A program made the translations under genes and the position numbers. The notes under the pieces were generated by a model. It ran no database searches, was not told where the DNA came from, and saw nothing but the letters and a program-made list of their open reading frames with translations. From Scatomonas sp963930955 (GTDB lineage: Bacteria; Bacillota; Clostridia; Lachnospirales; Lachnospiraceae): a stretch of 64,000 nt of DNA. The stretch covers positions 2,666,001 to 2,730,000 of the forward strand of contig OZ006967.1 in the NCBI GenBank assembly GCA_963930955.1, given 5' to 3'. This document shows positions 1 through 8,766 of the stretch, piece after piece. Position 1 is the stretch's first letter; every line of letters starts with the position of its first letter.

Positions 1-272
1 TTCGGCATGAGGATCTCACTCTTGATCCATACCCACAGAAATTTCTCTGCGGTCATTCCGTGATATTTGATAAAGCCAATGGCCGCAAAGGGCGCTGCTC
101 CCAACATGCACACCCAACTGACGGTTTCCATCCCCATATGGGGACGGAGCAAAAAATAAAGGCCCACAGCAACACCGCAGGCCAGAACCGCACAGATAAA
201 CTGGCGGAGTGACAGGCCAAAATACATGGCCTCCGTGTATTCCCGGATTTCCCGGTTGATCTTGATTTCCAA
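1..272 (-). CDS. PrgI family conjugation protein (partial, runs off window)
   Basis: Small membrane protein of the type IV secretion (conjugation) machinery, normally encoded just before the VirB4-like ATPase. Reading from a TTG codon at 272 gives a protein beginning LEIKINREIREYTEAMYFGL, followed by two hydrophobic segments (about residues 24-42 and 48-68) and a conserved end with KFLWVWIKSEILMP. This is the usual PrgI layout. The TTG start is chosen because GGAGG lies 7 bases upstream and no ATG is available. The reading frame is still open at base 1, so the C-terminus is missing. It lies downstream of the TrbL-like gene in the transfer operon, separated by an opposite-strand gene. The family call is from remembered family features and is fairly firm. 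Confidence 0.8.
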   Translation of the reverse strand, partial: MEIKINREIREYTEAMYFGLSLRQFICAVLACGVAVGLYFLLRPHMGMETVSWVCMLGAAPFAAIGFIKYHGMTAEKFLWVWIKSEILMP

Positions 273-312
273 ATGATGACCTCCTTTATCTGATAATTTC
301 TCAATCGCACAT

Positions 313-341
313 TTGTCTCCCCCGGTTCTTCCTGTTATACT
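313..341 (+). promoter_or_regulatory. Candidate promoter for the plus-strand membrane protein
   Basis: TTGTCT at 313-318 and TATACT at 336-341 are separated by 17 bases, and a TG dinucleotide just upstream of the -10 makes it an extended -10 type. It points at the only plus-strand gene in the first 29 kb, starting at 371. Inferred from consensus match only. Confidence 0.45.
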
Positions 342-370
342 CAAAGAAAAAACGCAAAGGGGGCTTTTAT

Positions 371-751
371 ATGCCATACACTGTTTTTATCTCTCTCGGT
401 ATCTCTGCTGTCCTGCTCATTCTCTCCTTACTCTTCCGTCTGGCGGGAAAATTCAGGCTGACTCTGCCGCTCCTTTACTTTCTCTTGACCGCCACGGTTC
501 TGAACCCGTGGGCCGCCGCCCATGAGACGCTTGCTTTTGCAATCCTTTTTTGCCTGCTCGCTCTCTCCGTCATAAGCTGGCTCTTTTCTCTAAGAAATGC
601 CCTCCGTGATCGGAAATATTACAAGGCTCTGGAAGAGGATATGAGCTGGCAGGTCAGGCGTGCCAGAAACAACGGAATTTCTATGGACACCGTGTACTTT
701 GACAGCGCCGGGAACATGCGGTACAAAGATACCAAAGAAATCGTAGACTAA
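371..751 (+). CDS. Hypothetical membrane protein, opposite strand to the transfer operon
   Basis: A 126-residue protein that I do not recognise. About residues 5-80 form three hydrophobic segments, and the last ~45 residues are charged and probably cytoplasmic (EEDMSWQVRRARNNGISMDT). A GGGGG-rich ribosome binding site precedes the ATG, a promoter-like sequence lies at 313-341, and a terminator hairpin follows the stop. So it looks like an independent single-gene unit inserted between the TrbL-like and PrgI-like transfer genes and read against them. Its position on the element suggests an accessory membrane role (for example exclusion or regulation), but nothing in the sequence proves this. 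Confidence 0.6.
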   Translation: MPYTVFISLGISAVLLILSLLFRLAGKFRLTLPLLYFLLTATVLNPWAAAHETLAFAILFCLLALSVISWLFSLRNALRDRKYYKALEEDMSWQVRRARNNGISMDTVYFDSAGNMRYKDTKEIVD

Positions 752-775
752 GGCACGGGATTCCGTGTCTTTTTT
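752..775 (+). terminator. Rho-independent terminator
   Basis: A short hairpin (GGCACGG, loop GAT, TCCGTGTC) is followed by six T directly after the stop of the plus-strand membrane gene. It lies between that gene and the convergent TrbL-like gene end at 777. Confidence 0.7.
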
Positions 776-776
776 C

Positions 777-1613
777 TTACAATCCCATCATCTCCCGTAC
801 CACACGGTCCGCCATCTTCACAGCGCCTACCAGCACCAGCATGTTAAAGATCAGTTCCGCAATGTAGCTCCACACCATTGTAACTGCCGCTGCCTCCGGA
901 TCAACCACTGGCGGGGATGACGCAAACACGGAGAAGATAATACAGGCCAGAACGATAATCGCTCCCTCCAGACACACCGCCGCATAGGATTTTAAAAAAC
1001 TCTTTCCTACGTTCTGTGTCGGCTCCCCGGCAAAGGTAGACAAGGGAACCGGGGCGATAGCGGTATAGAGATACAGCCGGAAGAACCGCCCGTACACGCT
1101 CATGATCATAATAAAGCTCAAAACTGTAATAAACAGGCCGCCGATCAGCGTGACCGCCCATAGAGGGATACTTTCAAAAAATCCGCAGTCCTCCACTGCG
1201 GTAATGATCTCCTGCGGCAGCACTGTCTCCTGTGCGCTCCCAAATCCGGCGGCGTCCATGATGGTGCTGACAATCCCCTGCACAATGCGGAACAGCGCCA
1301 TCATCAATTCCAGACCATAGGTAATCACGCCTTTTGCCAGAGCGAAACGGATAAACAGTTTCAGTGCGTGTTCCGGCTTTTTCACTTCTGTAAAACTTCC
1401 GCAGGTCTTTACCACGCCTACCACGAAAAACAACACCAGAAGGGCATACCCGATTGCCTGCAGCGCACCGTGGATACTGGCGATCACATTCCAGATGTCT
1501 CCGCCTTTGAAATTTTCCGGAGACTGGGTAATGATCTGCCAGATTTCTGCCAGTTTGCTGTTCCATGTGTCCAGGGCGTTCTGAAGGTTCTGAACCACCC
1601 AGTTATCACTCAA
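777..1613 (-). CDS. TrbL/VirB6-like conjugal transfer membrane protein
   Basis: A 278-residue polytopic membrane protein of the mating-pair channel. The N-terminal ~50 residues are soluble. They are followed by hydrophobic segments around residues 52-70, 90-115, 152-180, 215-235 and 245-265, with a conserved amphipathic motif between (SVYGRFFRLYLYTAIAPVPL at about residues 173-192), which is typical of the TrbL/VirB6 group in Gram-positive elements. It follows the Maff2-like gene by about 75 bases and precedes the PrgI-like gene, the common gene order in Tn1549-like elements. Family assignment is by pattern recognition. The exact subfamily is not certain. Confidence 0.8.
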   Translation of the reverse strand: MSDNWVVQNLQNALDTWNSKLAEIWQIITQSPENFKGGDIWNVIASIHGALQAIGYALLVLFFVVGVVKTCGSFTEVKKPEHALKLFIRFALAKGVITYGLELMMALFRIVQGIVSTIMDAAGFGSAQETVLPQEIITAVEDCGFFESIPLWAVTLIGGLFITVLSFIMIMSVYGRFFRLYLYTAIAPVPLSTFAGEPTQNVGKSFLKSYAAVCLEGAIIVLACIIFSVFASSPPVVDPEAAAVTMVWSYIAELIFNMLVLVGAVKMADRVVREMMGL

Positions 1614-1689
1614 AACACATTCCTCCTTTCCGGCAGGAGCAGGACAGACCGTTTCCGGCCCGTCCCCCTGCCCGGTTACTGGATGTTTC

Positions 1690-2031
1690 TTATCCTGCGA
1701 TCAATGTCAGGATTTCTTTTGCAAACGTGATGATCACGCCTCCGGCAAGTGTCAGGAATCCATTCGCCCGCTGCGACGGATCATGGGATTTTAAGGACAG
1801 TCCGATCTGCACGATACCAAAGCCCAGCAGGATCATACCGATGGCACGGATCAGCCCAAAGATAAATTCGGACAGGTTATTGATCACGGTCAGCGGATCA
1901 TCCGCTGCAAATACAGTTGTGGCCCCTGCCGTCATCATCAGCACCAGCGCCGCATAAATGACCATGAGCCGCTTTCCTCTGCGGCTCATGGGAAGTTTCC
2001 GGGTTTCTCTTTTCTCATCTCTCTGTTTCAT
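1690..2031 (-). CDS. Maff2/VirB2-like small membrane protein
   Basis: A 113-residue protein with a basic N-terminus, a hydrophobic segment with a signal-like cleavage region (about residues 22-43, ending TTVFAADDP), and two more hydrophobic stretches (about 50-72 and 88-112). This is the layout of the Maff2 family, often seen as the VirB2/TrbC pilin-like subunit of Gram-positive conjugation systems. Its start overlaps the end of the VirD4-like gene by 17 bases, indicating translational coupling. The pilin analogy is an inference; the family resemblance and position are clear. Confidence 0.75.
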   Translation of the reverse strand: MKQRDEKRETRKLPMSRRGKRLMVIYAALVLMMTAGATTVFAADDPLTVINNLSEFIFGLIRAIGMILLGFGIVQIGLSLKSHDPSQRANGFLTLAGGVIITFAKEILTLIAG

Positions 2032-3838
2032 TATCTGAGTCCTCCTCGTTCTTATTAAATAGTTCCTCTAAATCCTCATCGGATAAGAGTTCATAGCCTT
2101 CTGTGTCCGGCGGGGCCTCTGCGATCTCGCCCTCCAGACTGTCTCCCAGCATAATGCTCGCCACCGCCTGCGTCACTTCTCCGTGCAGATAGGGTTTTCC
2201 TTTCCCGTCTGTGGTCAGAGCAATGTTCGGGTGTTTCAAAATATCAAATTTTTCATCCATGACCGGGCGTTCTCCCCGGATAAAAAGAAGTGCGTAGCGG
2301 TTGTCCAGCATACGCACTTCATCCGGTGTCATCAGCTCCCGGCCTGTGATCTGATAATTAGTGGAATAGTTCCCGGAGTGTCCGGTAGACTTACCATAGG
2401 TGTTGGTGTCAATGGTGGCTTTCCCCAGCAGTTCACTGACATACTTGTGGGTTCCCTGTTCATTGCCTCCTAAATACAGGAATTCATCTGCATTTCCCAT
2501 AATGCTTTCCCACTGTTTTTCAAACAATGCCTTTAACTGCGCCAGATTCTGCAGGATGATGGAGACGCTGACTTCTCTGGAGCGCATGACAGAAAGGATC
2601 TTATCAAAGTCGTCGGGCAGGCTGACGTTTGCGAACTCGTCCATCAGGAAATGAACGTGGACCGGCAGCCTGCCTCCATACTTGTGGTCTGCCAGATAGA
2701 AAAGCTGTTGGAATAACTGGGTATACAAAATCGACACCAGAAAGTTATAACTGGTGTCATTGTCCGGAATCAGGGCGAAGAGCGCTACTTTCTTTTCTCC
2801 CAAAGAAGGAAGATCCAGATCGTCTGTAGCGGTCAGCGCTGCAAGGCTGGACAGGTTGAATTTCTCCAGTCTGGCTGCCAGTGTGATCTGGATGGATTTC
2901 AGCGTTTTCGCACTTCCGGAGTGGTAATCCTTGTAATACTTTACGGCGATATGCTCCGGCTCCCGCATTTCCAGACGTTCAAACAGTTCGTCCAGAGGGG
3001 ATTGATATTCGTCATTGTCCTCATGCACTTCCCCCGCCCGCAGAAGTTCCATGACCATCGGGAAATTCTGCTCTTCTTTTGGAGCCTCGTATTTCAGATA
3101 AAAGATCAGCGCCAGCAGCAGCATGGACGCCGCCGTATCCCAGAATGGATCGTTGCTCTGGCTCCCTTTCGGCGTGGTGGCTTTAAACAGGTTTGTCACA
3201 AGCCGCTGCACGTCATTATCATCCTTCAGATAGACAAAGGGATTGTAACAGTAACTTTTCTCCATGTTGATCAGATCCAGTACCCGGACGTCATAGCCTT
3301 TCGCTTTTAACAGATATCCGGTATCCCGGAGATTTTCCCCTTTCGGATCAAGTACCACAAAAGACGTATTCGCCTGCATGAGATTCGGTTTCGCATAAAA
3401 CCTCGTCTTGCCCGCTCCACTCCCGCCGATGATGATGGTCAGCAGATTCCGCCGGTGTTTCCGGCTGTCATAACTGATCCGCACATTCTGCGTCATCAGT
3501 TTATTAGCCAGGAAATCCTTTTCACTGTATTTCCGGTTGATCTCCCGGACGTCTCCCCACACGGCGGAACCATGTTCTTCTCCTCTGCGGTACTTTCGCC
3601 GGGTGGACAGATAGATCCCAATTCCCAGTCCATACGCCAGTAAAAAAAGAAGGACAGTTTTTGCGCTGTCCTTACAGAGTTCCATAGAAAACGGATGGTC
3701 CATCGCCTCCGGCAGCCCTTCCACGATACCGATCAGGCCGCCAGACAGATAAGGCGCTGTCAGCAGGGCAAACCAGACAACGGGAAAAATGCCGAGAATG
3801 GCAAAAATCCATGTGCTTTTCCTGCTACCGCTCTTCAT
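2015..3838 (-). CDS. VirD4/TraG-family type IV coupling protein
   Basis: A 607-residue ATPase that brings the relaxase-DNA complex to the conjugation channel. Two N-terminal membrane segments (about residues 8-30 and 60-78) are followed by the cytoplasmic motor: Walker A GGSGAGKT at about residues 138-145, Walker B HFLMDEFAN in the middle, and the TraG/TraD C-terminal region. The start is the ATG at 3838, since AAGGGGG lies 10 bases before it; an upstream in-frame start at 3889 would overlap the preceding gene more deeply without a good site. The acidic tail (about the last 40 residues, EELFNKNEEDSDNE) is typical. It is part of the transfer operon. Confidence 0.92.
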   Translation of the reverse strand: MKSGSRKSTWIFAILGIFPVVWFALLTAPYLSGGLIGIVEGLPEAMDHPFSMELCKDSAKTVLLFLLAYGLGIGIYLSTRRKYRRGEEHGSAVWGDVREINRKYSEKDFLANKLMTQNVRISYDSRKHRRNLLTIIIGGSGAGKTRFYAKPNLMQANTSFVVLDPKGENLRDTGYLLKAKGYDVRVLDLINMEKSYCYNPFVYLKDDNDVQRLVTNLFKATTPKGSQSNDPFWDTAASMLLLALIFYLKYEAPKEEQNFPMVMELLRAGEVHEDNDEYQSPLDELFERLEMREPEHIAVKYYKDYHSGSAKTLKSIQITLAARLEKFNLSSLAALTATDDLDLPSLGEKKVALFALIPDNDTSYNFLVSILYTQLFQQLFYLADHKYGGRLPVHVHFLMDEFANVSLPDDFDKILSVMRSREVSVSIILQNLAQLKALFEKQWESIMGNADEFLYLGGNEQGTHKYVSELLGKATIDTNTYGKSTGHSGNYSTNYQITGRELMTPDEVRMLDNRYALLFIRGERPVMDEKFDILKHPNIALTTDGKGKPYLHGEVTQAVASIMLGDSLEGEIAEAPPDTEGYELLSDEDLEELFNKNEEDSDNETER

Positions 3839-4028
3839 GGCGTCTGTGCCCCCTTCGTGGTTTCTCCGGCGGCACCTCCATCTTTTCAATAACCTTTAAG
3901 AGAACATCGTCCACGGCGTCCGTGGACCGCTCCTCTTTCAACATCTGGTTCCGTTTATCTTTCAGGGAATGGAAGATCACGCCGCATTCGTATTTATCCA
4001 GTTCCAGAGTTACTCTGTCTTCACTCAA
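3825..4028 (-). CDS. Small conserved element protein of unknown function
   Basis: A 67-residue charged protein beginning MSEDRVTLELDKYECGVIFH. It has no membrane segment, an acidic-basic mixed composition and a likely helical core (LKDKRNQMLKEE). Its end overlaps the start of the VirD4-like gene by 14 bases and it follows the ArdC-like gene by 16 bases, so it is embedded in the transfer operon. Small genes like this commonly sit before the coupling protein in Tn1549-like elements. I cannot assign a function. Confidence 0.7.
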   Translation of the reverse strand: MSEDRVTLELDKYECGVIFHSLKDKRNQMLKEERSTDAVDDVLLKVIEKMEVPPEKPRRGHRRHEER

Positions 4029-4044
4029 TCTTCACACCTCCGTC

Positions 4045-5079
4045 CTATCGTTCCTGTGCCGCCTCCCGGCGCTGCCAGTTTCCCCGTGGCTGTCCGGGTT
4101 CCCGGCCCTGCATATGCGTCCGGTTCTGACCGCTTCCTCTTTCCGGTCCGTTCTCCCTGTTCTGATCTCCTTCCTGCCTCTGCCCCGTCTGTTCCTGCTG
4201 TCTCTGGCTCATGCGGTTCTGCTCAAACACTTTCGCCATACGGGAAGAGATCTGATTCGCTGCGTCACGGGCCTTCGACAGCTCCGCCCGCACTTCCTGC
4301 GGCTCCATCCCCTCAAAGAAATCGGGAGCGTAGCGGAAGTCATATGCCTGCGTATCGATCCCGTACTTTTTACAGAGCAGGTAAGACGCACAGTAGGCAT
4401 GGAAAGCGTCCTCATCCCGGTCATACTCCGGATCTCCGTCCGCAAACCCGGCAAGGGCCAGTTCCGGCGTCAGGCACTGGAAGATCTCCTGTGCGTTCAT
4501 GCCTTTCCTCACATAGATACAGTTTTCCTCCGGCTCAAAGATTGCCCCCTTATCCTCCGGCATTTGATCCGGCTCTGCCGTCACAATACTGGCCGGGGGA
4601 TTGTTGATCAGCGCCCGGATCAGAAGCCGCTCATCCCTCTCTGTCTGCGGCTGCGTACGTTCTTTCATGGTAGTCTGGGAAATATCATACAATTCCCTGG
4701 CGTTATAGTAGGTCCCGATACTTCCGTCTTCCCGTTCATATTCCTTTCCCGGCTCCATGATCAGAACCGGGTTCTGCCGCTCCGCACGTTTCACGAATAC
4801 GCCCTGTTCCCTCCAGTATCCATAATCTCCCAAACGCTCTGCGTCCGGCCTCTGGGCCAGGATCAGCAGGGCATTATTGGCGGTATAGCGGTCAAACCGG
4901 GCCTGTACGTCCAGATACTGCTGAAATTTCCCGCTGTCTGACGCCACTTCATTCGTGATCTGCTCGGACAGCTCATAGCAACGGTTCCGATTATTTTTGC
5001 TCTTCGCAATAAAAGCAGCTTTTTTATCGTCCTGCGGCACTGCCGATACATTCAACATAGAATCAAAGTTGTTCTCCAT
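4045..5079 (-). CDS. ArdC-like protein with a degenerate metallopeptidase-like domain
   Basis: A 344-residue protein. Residues ~25-95 resemble the N-terminal DNA-binding part of ArdC-type antirestriction proteins (RFDRYTANNALLILAQRP, then GDYGYWREQGVFV). Residues ~170-255 resemble an M78/IrrE-type peptidase fold, but where HExxH is expected the sequence reads PELALA (within QCLTPELALAGF), so both zinc-binding histidines appear lost. The remaining YCASYLLCKKYGID matches the helix that normally follows. The last ~70 residues are rich in Q, R, G and E and look disordered. It lies 5 bases after pcfB, inside the transfer operon. The fold assignment is by pattern; loss of catalysis is an inference. 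Confidence 0.65.
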   Translation of the reverse strand: MENNFDSMLNVSAVPQDDKKAAFIAKSKNNRNRCYELSEQITNEVASDSGKFQQYLDVQARFDRYTANNALLILAQRPDAERLGDYGYWREQGVFVKRAERQNPVLIMEPGKEYEREDGSIGTYYNARELYDISQTTMKERTQPQTERDERLLIRALINNPPASIVTAEPDQMPEDKGAIFEPEENCIYVRKGMNAQEIFQCLTPELALAGFADGDPEYDRDEDAFHAYCASYLLCKKYGIDTQAYDFRYAPDFFEGMEPQEVRAELSKARDAANQISSRMAKVFEQNRMSQRQQEQTGQRQEGDQNRENGPERGSGQNRTHMQGREPGQPRGNWQRREAAQER

Positions 5080-5084
5080 ACTCT

Positions 5085-5999
5085 CTACCTCTCTTTCGAT
5101 TTTCTTGGTTTTTTCCGGTTCTGCGGCTGCGTATGCTGCGTCTGCCTCGTCCTGCCGGGTTTCTCTTTTGAAATCGGCTCTTTTCCCTTGCTTTCCGCCT
5201 CTTTCTTCCTCGCTGCCTGGATCTCCTTAAGCTCTTTCCGCACGGACGGCTTTTTCGGTACGGACGGAGCATACAGCTTAGAAGTACCCTCGGCGGTTTT
5301 GTCTGGCCTCACGGAGATAGGCTCGGACAGACGGGATTTCTCTGTCTTTGCCAAAGAGGGGTTTTGTTGTTTCCCCTCTTTCTTTACCGGCTCCCCAAAC
5401 AGTTCGTCCATGAGCCGGTCTTCCTGCGATTTCTCCGGGCGTTCCTGCTGTGGAACCGCCGGGGATTTCCCGGATACTTCTCTCCCGTCCTGTGGCTGTC
5501 CCTCTCTCAGCTTTCCCTTTCCGGTATCCGGCCCCGCTTTCCCGGAGGACGTCTCCCTGTTCTTCCTGTGGGATTTTTCCTCTCTGCTCTTTTCAATCTC
5601 CGTCTTAATCTGCGCCGCTTCTGTAACAGAAGCAAACTTGAACCGCTCCACGATCCGGTTGATCCGGGGAGCGTCCTCTTCCTTGACCACCACATCGACC
5701 ATCCCATCTATGCTCCCTTTCGGGTTCCGCACTGCACAGTATAAGATCCCGTACCGCTTCGCCTCTGTGACAAACTGTTTCAAGTCGCTCTCTTTTACGG
5801 AATACACCGTCAGCGGTTTCCCGGAACGGACAAGGGTTTCCAGCCTTGCCCGCCCCTTGGTCTTTTTCTGTTCTTTCAGTACCGCATACAGAATGACCGC
5901 AAGCTGTTTTGCCCCGGCTCCTGTGATCTTTAGGGCCGCTTCGCCTACTTCCAGCGACATCCGCACCACCTGGTCAGCGGCCTCACCTGATGTGTTCAT
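5085..5999 (-). CDS. pcfB: PcfB family (DUF3801) conjugation protein
   Basis: A 304-residue protein. The first ~150 residues are the folded PcfB/DUF3801 domain (SLEVGEAALKITGAGAKQLA near the N-terminus, then AKRYGILYCAVRNPKGS and VDVVVKEEDAPRINRIVERF). The remaining half is lysine- and glutamate-rich with low complexity. PcfB in pCF10 acts with the coupling protein as a relaxosome adaptor, and the same role is likely here because it sits between relaxase and VirD4-like genes. A GGAGG ribosome site precedes the ATG, and the first 17 bases overlap the relaxase gene end. Confidence 0.85.
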   Translation of the reverse strand: MNTSGEAADQVVRMSLEVGEAALKITGAGAKQLAVILYAVLKEQKKTKGRARLETLVRSGKPLTVYSVKESDLKQFVTEAKRYGILYCAVRNPKGSIDGMVDVVVKEEDAPRINRIVERFKFASVTEAAQIKTEIEKSREEKSHRKNRETSSGKAGPDTGKGKLREGQPQDGREVSGKSPAVPQQERPEKSQEDRLMDELFGEPVKKEGKQQNPSLAKTEKSRLSEPISVRPDKTAEGTSKLYAPSVPKKPSVRKELKEIQAARKKEAESKGKEPISKEKPGRTRQTQHTQPQNRKKPRKSKER

Positions 6000-7440
6000 G
6001 GCTTACTTCCTCCTTTCCCTGTTTCTTTTCCTGCCGCACGATCTGGATCTTCTGCCGGATCAGGCCGGAACGTGCGGCGATCCCGTCGCAAAGCACCACC
6101 TCCTCTCTCAGTTCCCCGATCCGGGCTGTCAGTCTGGAAATTTCTGCTTTTACTTCTGCCAGACGGTCTTCTCCCCTAATACTGCGGCACTGATACCGCA
6201 GCTTCTGACGTTCTTTCGATAGCTGTGTCATCTGCTCCTGCAGCGATTCTTTGTAAGAAAAAAGTTGCCCGTCCGTGTCGATGTGACAACGACAGAGCAG
6301 TCTTGTCTCTCTGGAGATCTGTTCCAGTTTCGCCAGATCCTCCCGCAGAAGGAAATGAAGTTGTTTCGGAGATACAGGCGGGCGGTTCTTCGGCAGGATA
6401 CCTAGGAGAAAACAGTAGTGCAGATACAGCCCCCGCAATCCTCCGATCTTTCTCTTCGGCAGGTTCCCCCGCACATGCGCCACATACCGTTTTTTCTCCG
6501 GCAGTCGTGTTTCCTTCGGGATGGCAGGCGGATCTTCCTCCAGTATTCTCCTTCGGATCGACTCCAGTGAATACTCCTCTCCAAAGTTCCGTTTCAGTTT
6601 CAACCCACGTTCCCGCCCTTCCGGACGGATCGTGATGTCTTTGCCAAACTTGATGGAATAGCCTTTCTCTTTCAGGAAGTGGAAAAACTGCTTTTCCGTC
6701 CTCGCCTGCAGGATGGCCTCATCCACGTCCTCCCGGACGATACTGTGATAAGTGGGCCTCCCTTCCTGCTCTGCCCGCCACTCGCCATAGTGTCTGGACT
6801 TCCCCGGCTGCGGATGTTCGATCACGGACAGACCATACTCTCGGCAGAGCCGATCAGAGACAGATCGCATATCCCGATAATCCTGATTTGTTCTGTGATA
6901 CCGTTTCCCGTCAAGATAGGAAACGGAATTGACCACGAAATGATTATGAAGATGATGGGCTTTGTCCAGATGGGTGGCTACCAACACTTGAAAACGCTCT
7001 CCCCACAACTCCTGCGCCAGACGGACGCCGATCTCATGGGCCAATGCCGGGGTACACTCTCCCGGAGCAAAGGACTGATACCCGTGAAACGCCACGATCC
7101 CCTCATCCTTTCCGTACCGCTTTTTAACCGCCATCATCTCATTTCTGGCGGTGGCGGGCGTACAGTTAATCCCGGAAACATACTGCTGCATGATCTGCTC
7201 TGTCTCACTGGCAATCTCCTCCTCTCCCCTTTTCCCTTTCCGTCTGGTCTTTTCCGCATTGACCGCATAGGCGATCACGTCAGAAAGGCCCTGCATTTTC
7301 TCTTCACTCTGTACCGTCTTTTCTTTTTCATATCCCGGAAGTTTTGCAATCTCCGGGGCGGTAGTCTTGTCCGGGTTCTCCACATAGATCACGACTTTCC
7401 CCAGCCAACCTTTCACACTCCAGATGGAAGTGACAGCCAC
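5983..7440 (-). CDS. Relaxase / mobilisation nuclease (HUH type)
   Basis: A 485-residue relaxase that would nick oriT and lead the strand into the recipient. The nuclease domain (about residues 1-260) contains the three-histidine metal motif as HLDKAHHLHNHFVVNS (histidines around 157-167), preceded by IVAFHGYQSF. The C-terminal half is basic and partly coiled coil (QEQMTQLSKERQKLRYQ). The start is the GTG at 7440: GGAGG lies 9 bases upstream, two bases separate it from the mobC stop, and the protein then starts MAVTSIWSVKGWLGK. An in-frame start at 7464 has no comparable site. It belongs to the PF03432 relaxase group; the exact MOB class was not resolved. Confidence 0.92.
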   Translation of the reverse strand: MAVTSIWSVKGWLGKVVIYVENPDKTTAPEIAKLPGYEKEKTVQSEEKMQGLSDVIAYAVNAEKTRRKGKRGEEEIASETEQIMQQYVSGINCTPATARNEMMAVKKRYGKDEGIVAFHGYQSFAPGECTPALAHEIGVRLAQELWGERFQVLVATHLDKAHHLHNHFVVNSVSYLDGKRYHRTNQDYRDMRSVSDRLCREYGLSVIEHPQPGKSRHYGEWRAEQEGRPTYHSIVREDVDEAILQARTEKQFFHFLKEKGYSIKFGKDITIRPEGRERGLKLKRNFGEEYSLESIRRRILEEDPPAIPKETRLPEKKRYVAHVRGNLPKRKIGGLRGLYLHYCFLLGILPKNRPPVSPKQLHFLLREDLAKLEQISRETRLLCRCHIDTDGQLFSYKESLQEQMTQLSKERQKLRYQCRSIRGEDRLAEVKAEISRLTARIGELREEVVLCDGIAARSGLIRQKIQIVRQEKKQGKEEVSHEHIR

Positions 7441-7441
7441 G

Positions 7442-7792
7442 TTACATTTCCCTCCAGTTTTCATTTTTCATCGGTTCCGGCAGGATCACTGCCGCCGTGA
7501 TCTTTTTTACAGTATCCTCAAACATCCGCATATCCCGGTCATATCGCTGCACATCCACCACATTTAAGGTGTGGGCCTTCTGTGCGATCTGATTTAAGTT
7601 ATTCCCGATCCGGTGGAGTTCCCTCATCATAGAATAATAGTCCGGCGGCGGGGCGTCTCTCGGAACCACGCCGCTGATCAGATGACGGAGATATGCCTCC
7701 CGGCTTAGACCACTCTTTTTTACTTTTTTATCCAGGATCTCCGCCTCTTTCCGGTTCAGACGGAACAAGATCGCCACATTTCGTTTTCTCAT
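7442..7792 (-). CDS. mobC: MobC-family relaxosome accessory protein
   Basis: A 116-residue protein that assists the relaxase at oriT. It starts with a ribbon-helix-helix-like segment (RNVAILFRLNRKEAEILDKKVKKS) and contains the MobC core MRELHRIGNNLNQIAQKAHT in the middle. Its ATG overlaps the stop of the DUF5688 gene by four bases, and the relaxase begins two bases after its own stop, so the three genes are translationally linked. Confidence 0.9.
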   Translation of the reverse strand: MRKRNVAILFRLNRKEAEILDKKVKKSGLSREAYLRHLISGVVPRDAPPPDYYSMMRELHRIGNNLNQIAQKAHTLNVVDVQRYDRDMRMFEDTVKKITAAVILPEPMKNENWREM

Positions 7793-8766
7793 CGCTCCAT
7801 CTCCTTTTCTTTTTCTATGGATTCCGGTATCTGACGCAACTGCCGTTTCTCTCTGTCAAACTCATATACCCGGTCTGACAGGATTTCGTCACGGGCTACT
7901 TCTTTCTGATTCACTTCGCGCACCATCTCTCCCATTTCTTTCGGTGTCATACCAAGGTCTTTGGGAATGATAATCATCTCATGCAGAGACGAAGGAAGGA
8001 GATAACAGCCCTGTGGGAATACGGACTCCAACTGCTCCTGCAGATTGGGATAGGCAAGGACAGAAGCACCATTTAATTTCATGGGGTTGCTCAGAACGTA
8101 CATGCCATCTTTCGGGAACTCCTCTCCTTCTTTTAACTGGAACAGATTTTTTGTCTCAAAGGGAAGGCCCATCATCTCCATCATCAGATCATCCATGCTC
8201 ATCAGTACAGCCGGACTGCTCTTGACTGCATTTTCCACCGCTTTCTGGTAAACTACCTCCGGGCGTACTCCCCACTGACTCATCATTTCATGGGTTACTT
8301 TAACACTCCCGACTCCCTCCCCAGCAGGCGAAGGAAATTCAATCCGGCAGATCACAGACAGGTCTTCCATTTGCTTATGCGGAACCTGGGATAACATCCG
8401 CTGATTCGCTTTCGTATTGATAACCTGTACGGTTAAATGATCCTTCACAGAATCATAGTCCGTAAAATCCAGAGTTTCCGGCAGTTCCCGCACAGCCAAG
8501 GACTGTCTGCACACATCGGCAATCCGGTTCATGATCTGATCCATCGGCTCTCCCTTTCGGACCTGGTCATAAAAAGGTTCCATATAGACAACCGGGGCAA
8601 TCTGCTGTCCCGGCATGTTGAGGATCATTCCGGTCAGCACTACTCCATTATTCTTCTGCTGTTCTGAAATCTCACACTGCATATCCTGATATTCTTCTGG
8701 CAGATAATCTTTAATCTGCTGTGTCACGCCCTCTGCGAACGCCTTCACTGCTACCGTGCTGCTCAT
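7789..8766 (-). CDS. DUF5688 family protein
   Basis: A 325-residue soluble protein with no known catalytic motif that I can see. Features are an N-terminal MSSTVAVKAFAEGV, GVVLTGMILN at about 45, and YMEPFYDQVRKGEPMDQIMN near 65-85. This matches the DUF5688 proteins carried by Tn1549-like elements. Start at 8766 is preferred over 8775 because GGGGG lies 9 bases before it. It overlaps mobC by four bases at its end and the small ORF 8711-8863 at its start. Function is unknown; position in the mobilisation operon suggests an accessory role. Confidence 0.8.
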   Translation of the reverse strand: MSSTVAVKAFAEGVTQQIKDYLPEEYQDMQCEISEQQKNNGVVLTGMILNMPGQQIAPVVYMEPFYDQVRKGEPMDQIMNRIADVCRQSLAVRELPETLDFTDYDSVKDHLTVQVINTKANQRMLSQVPHKQMEDLSVICRIEFPSPAGEGVGSVKVTHEMMSQWGVRPEVVYQKAVENAVKSSPAVLMSMDDLMMEMMGLPFETKNLFQLKEGEEFPKDGMYVLSNPMKLNGASVLAYPNLQEQLESVFPQGCYLLPSSLHEMIIIPKDLGMTPKEMGEMVREVNQKEVARDEILSDRVYEFDREKRQLRQIPESIEKEKEMER

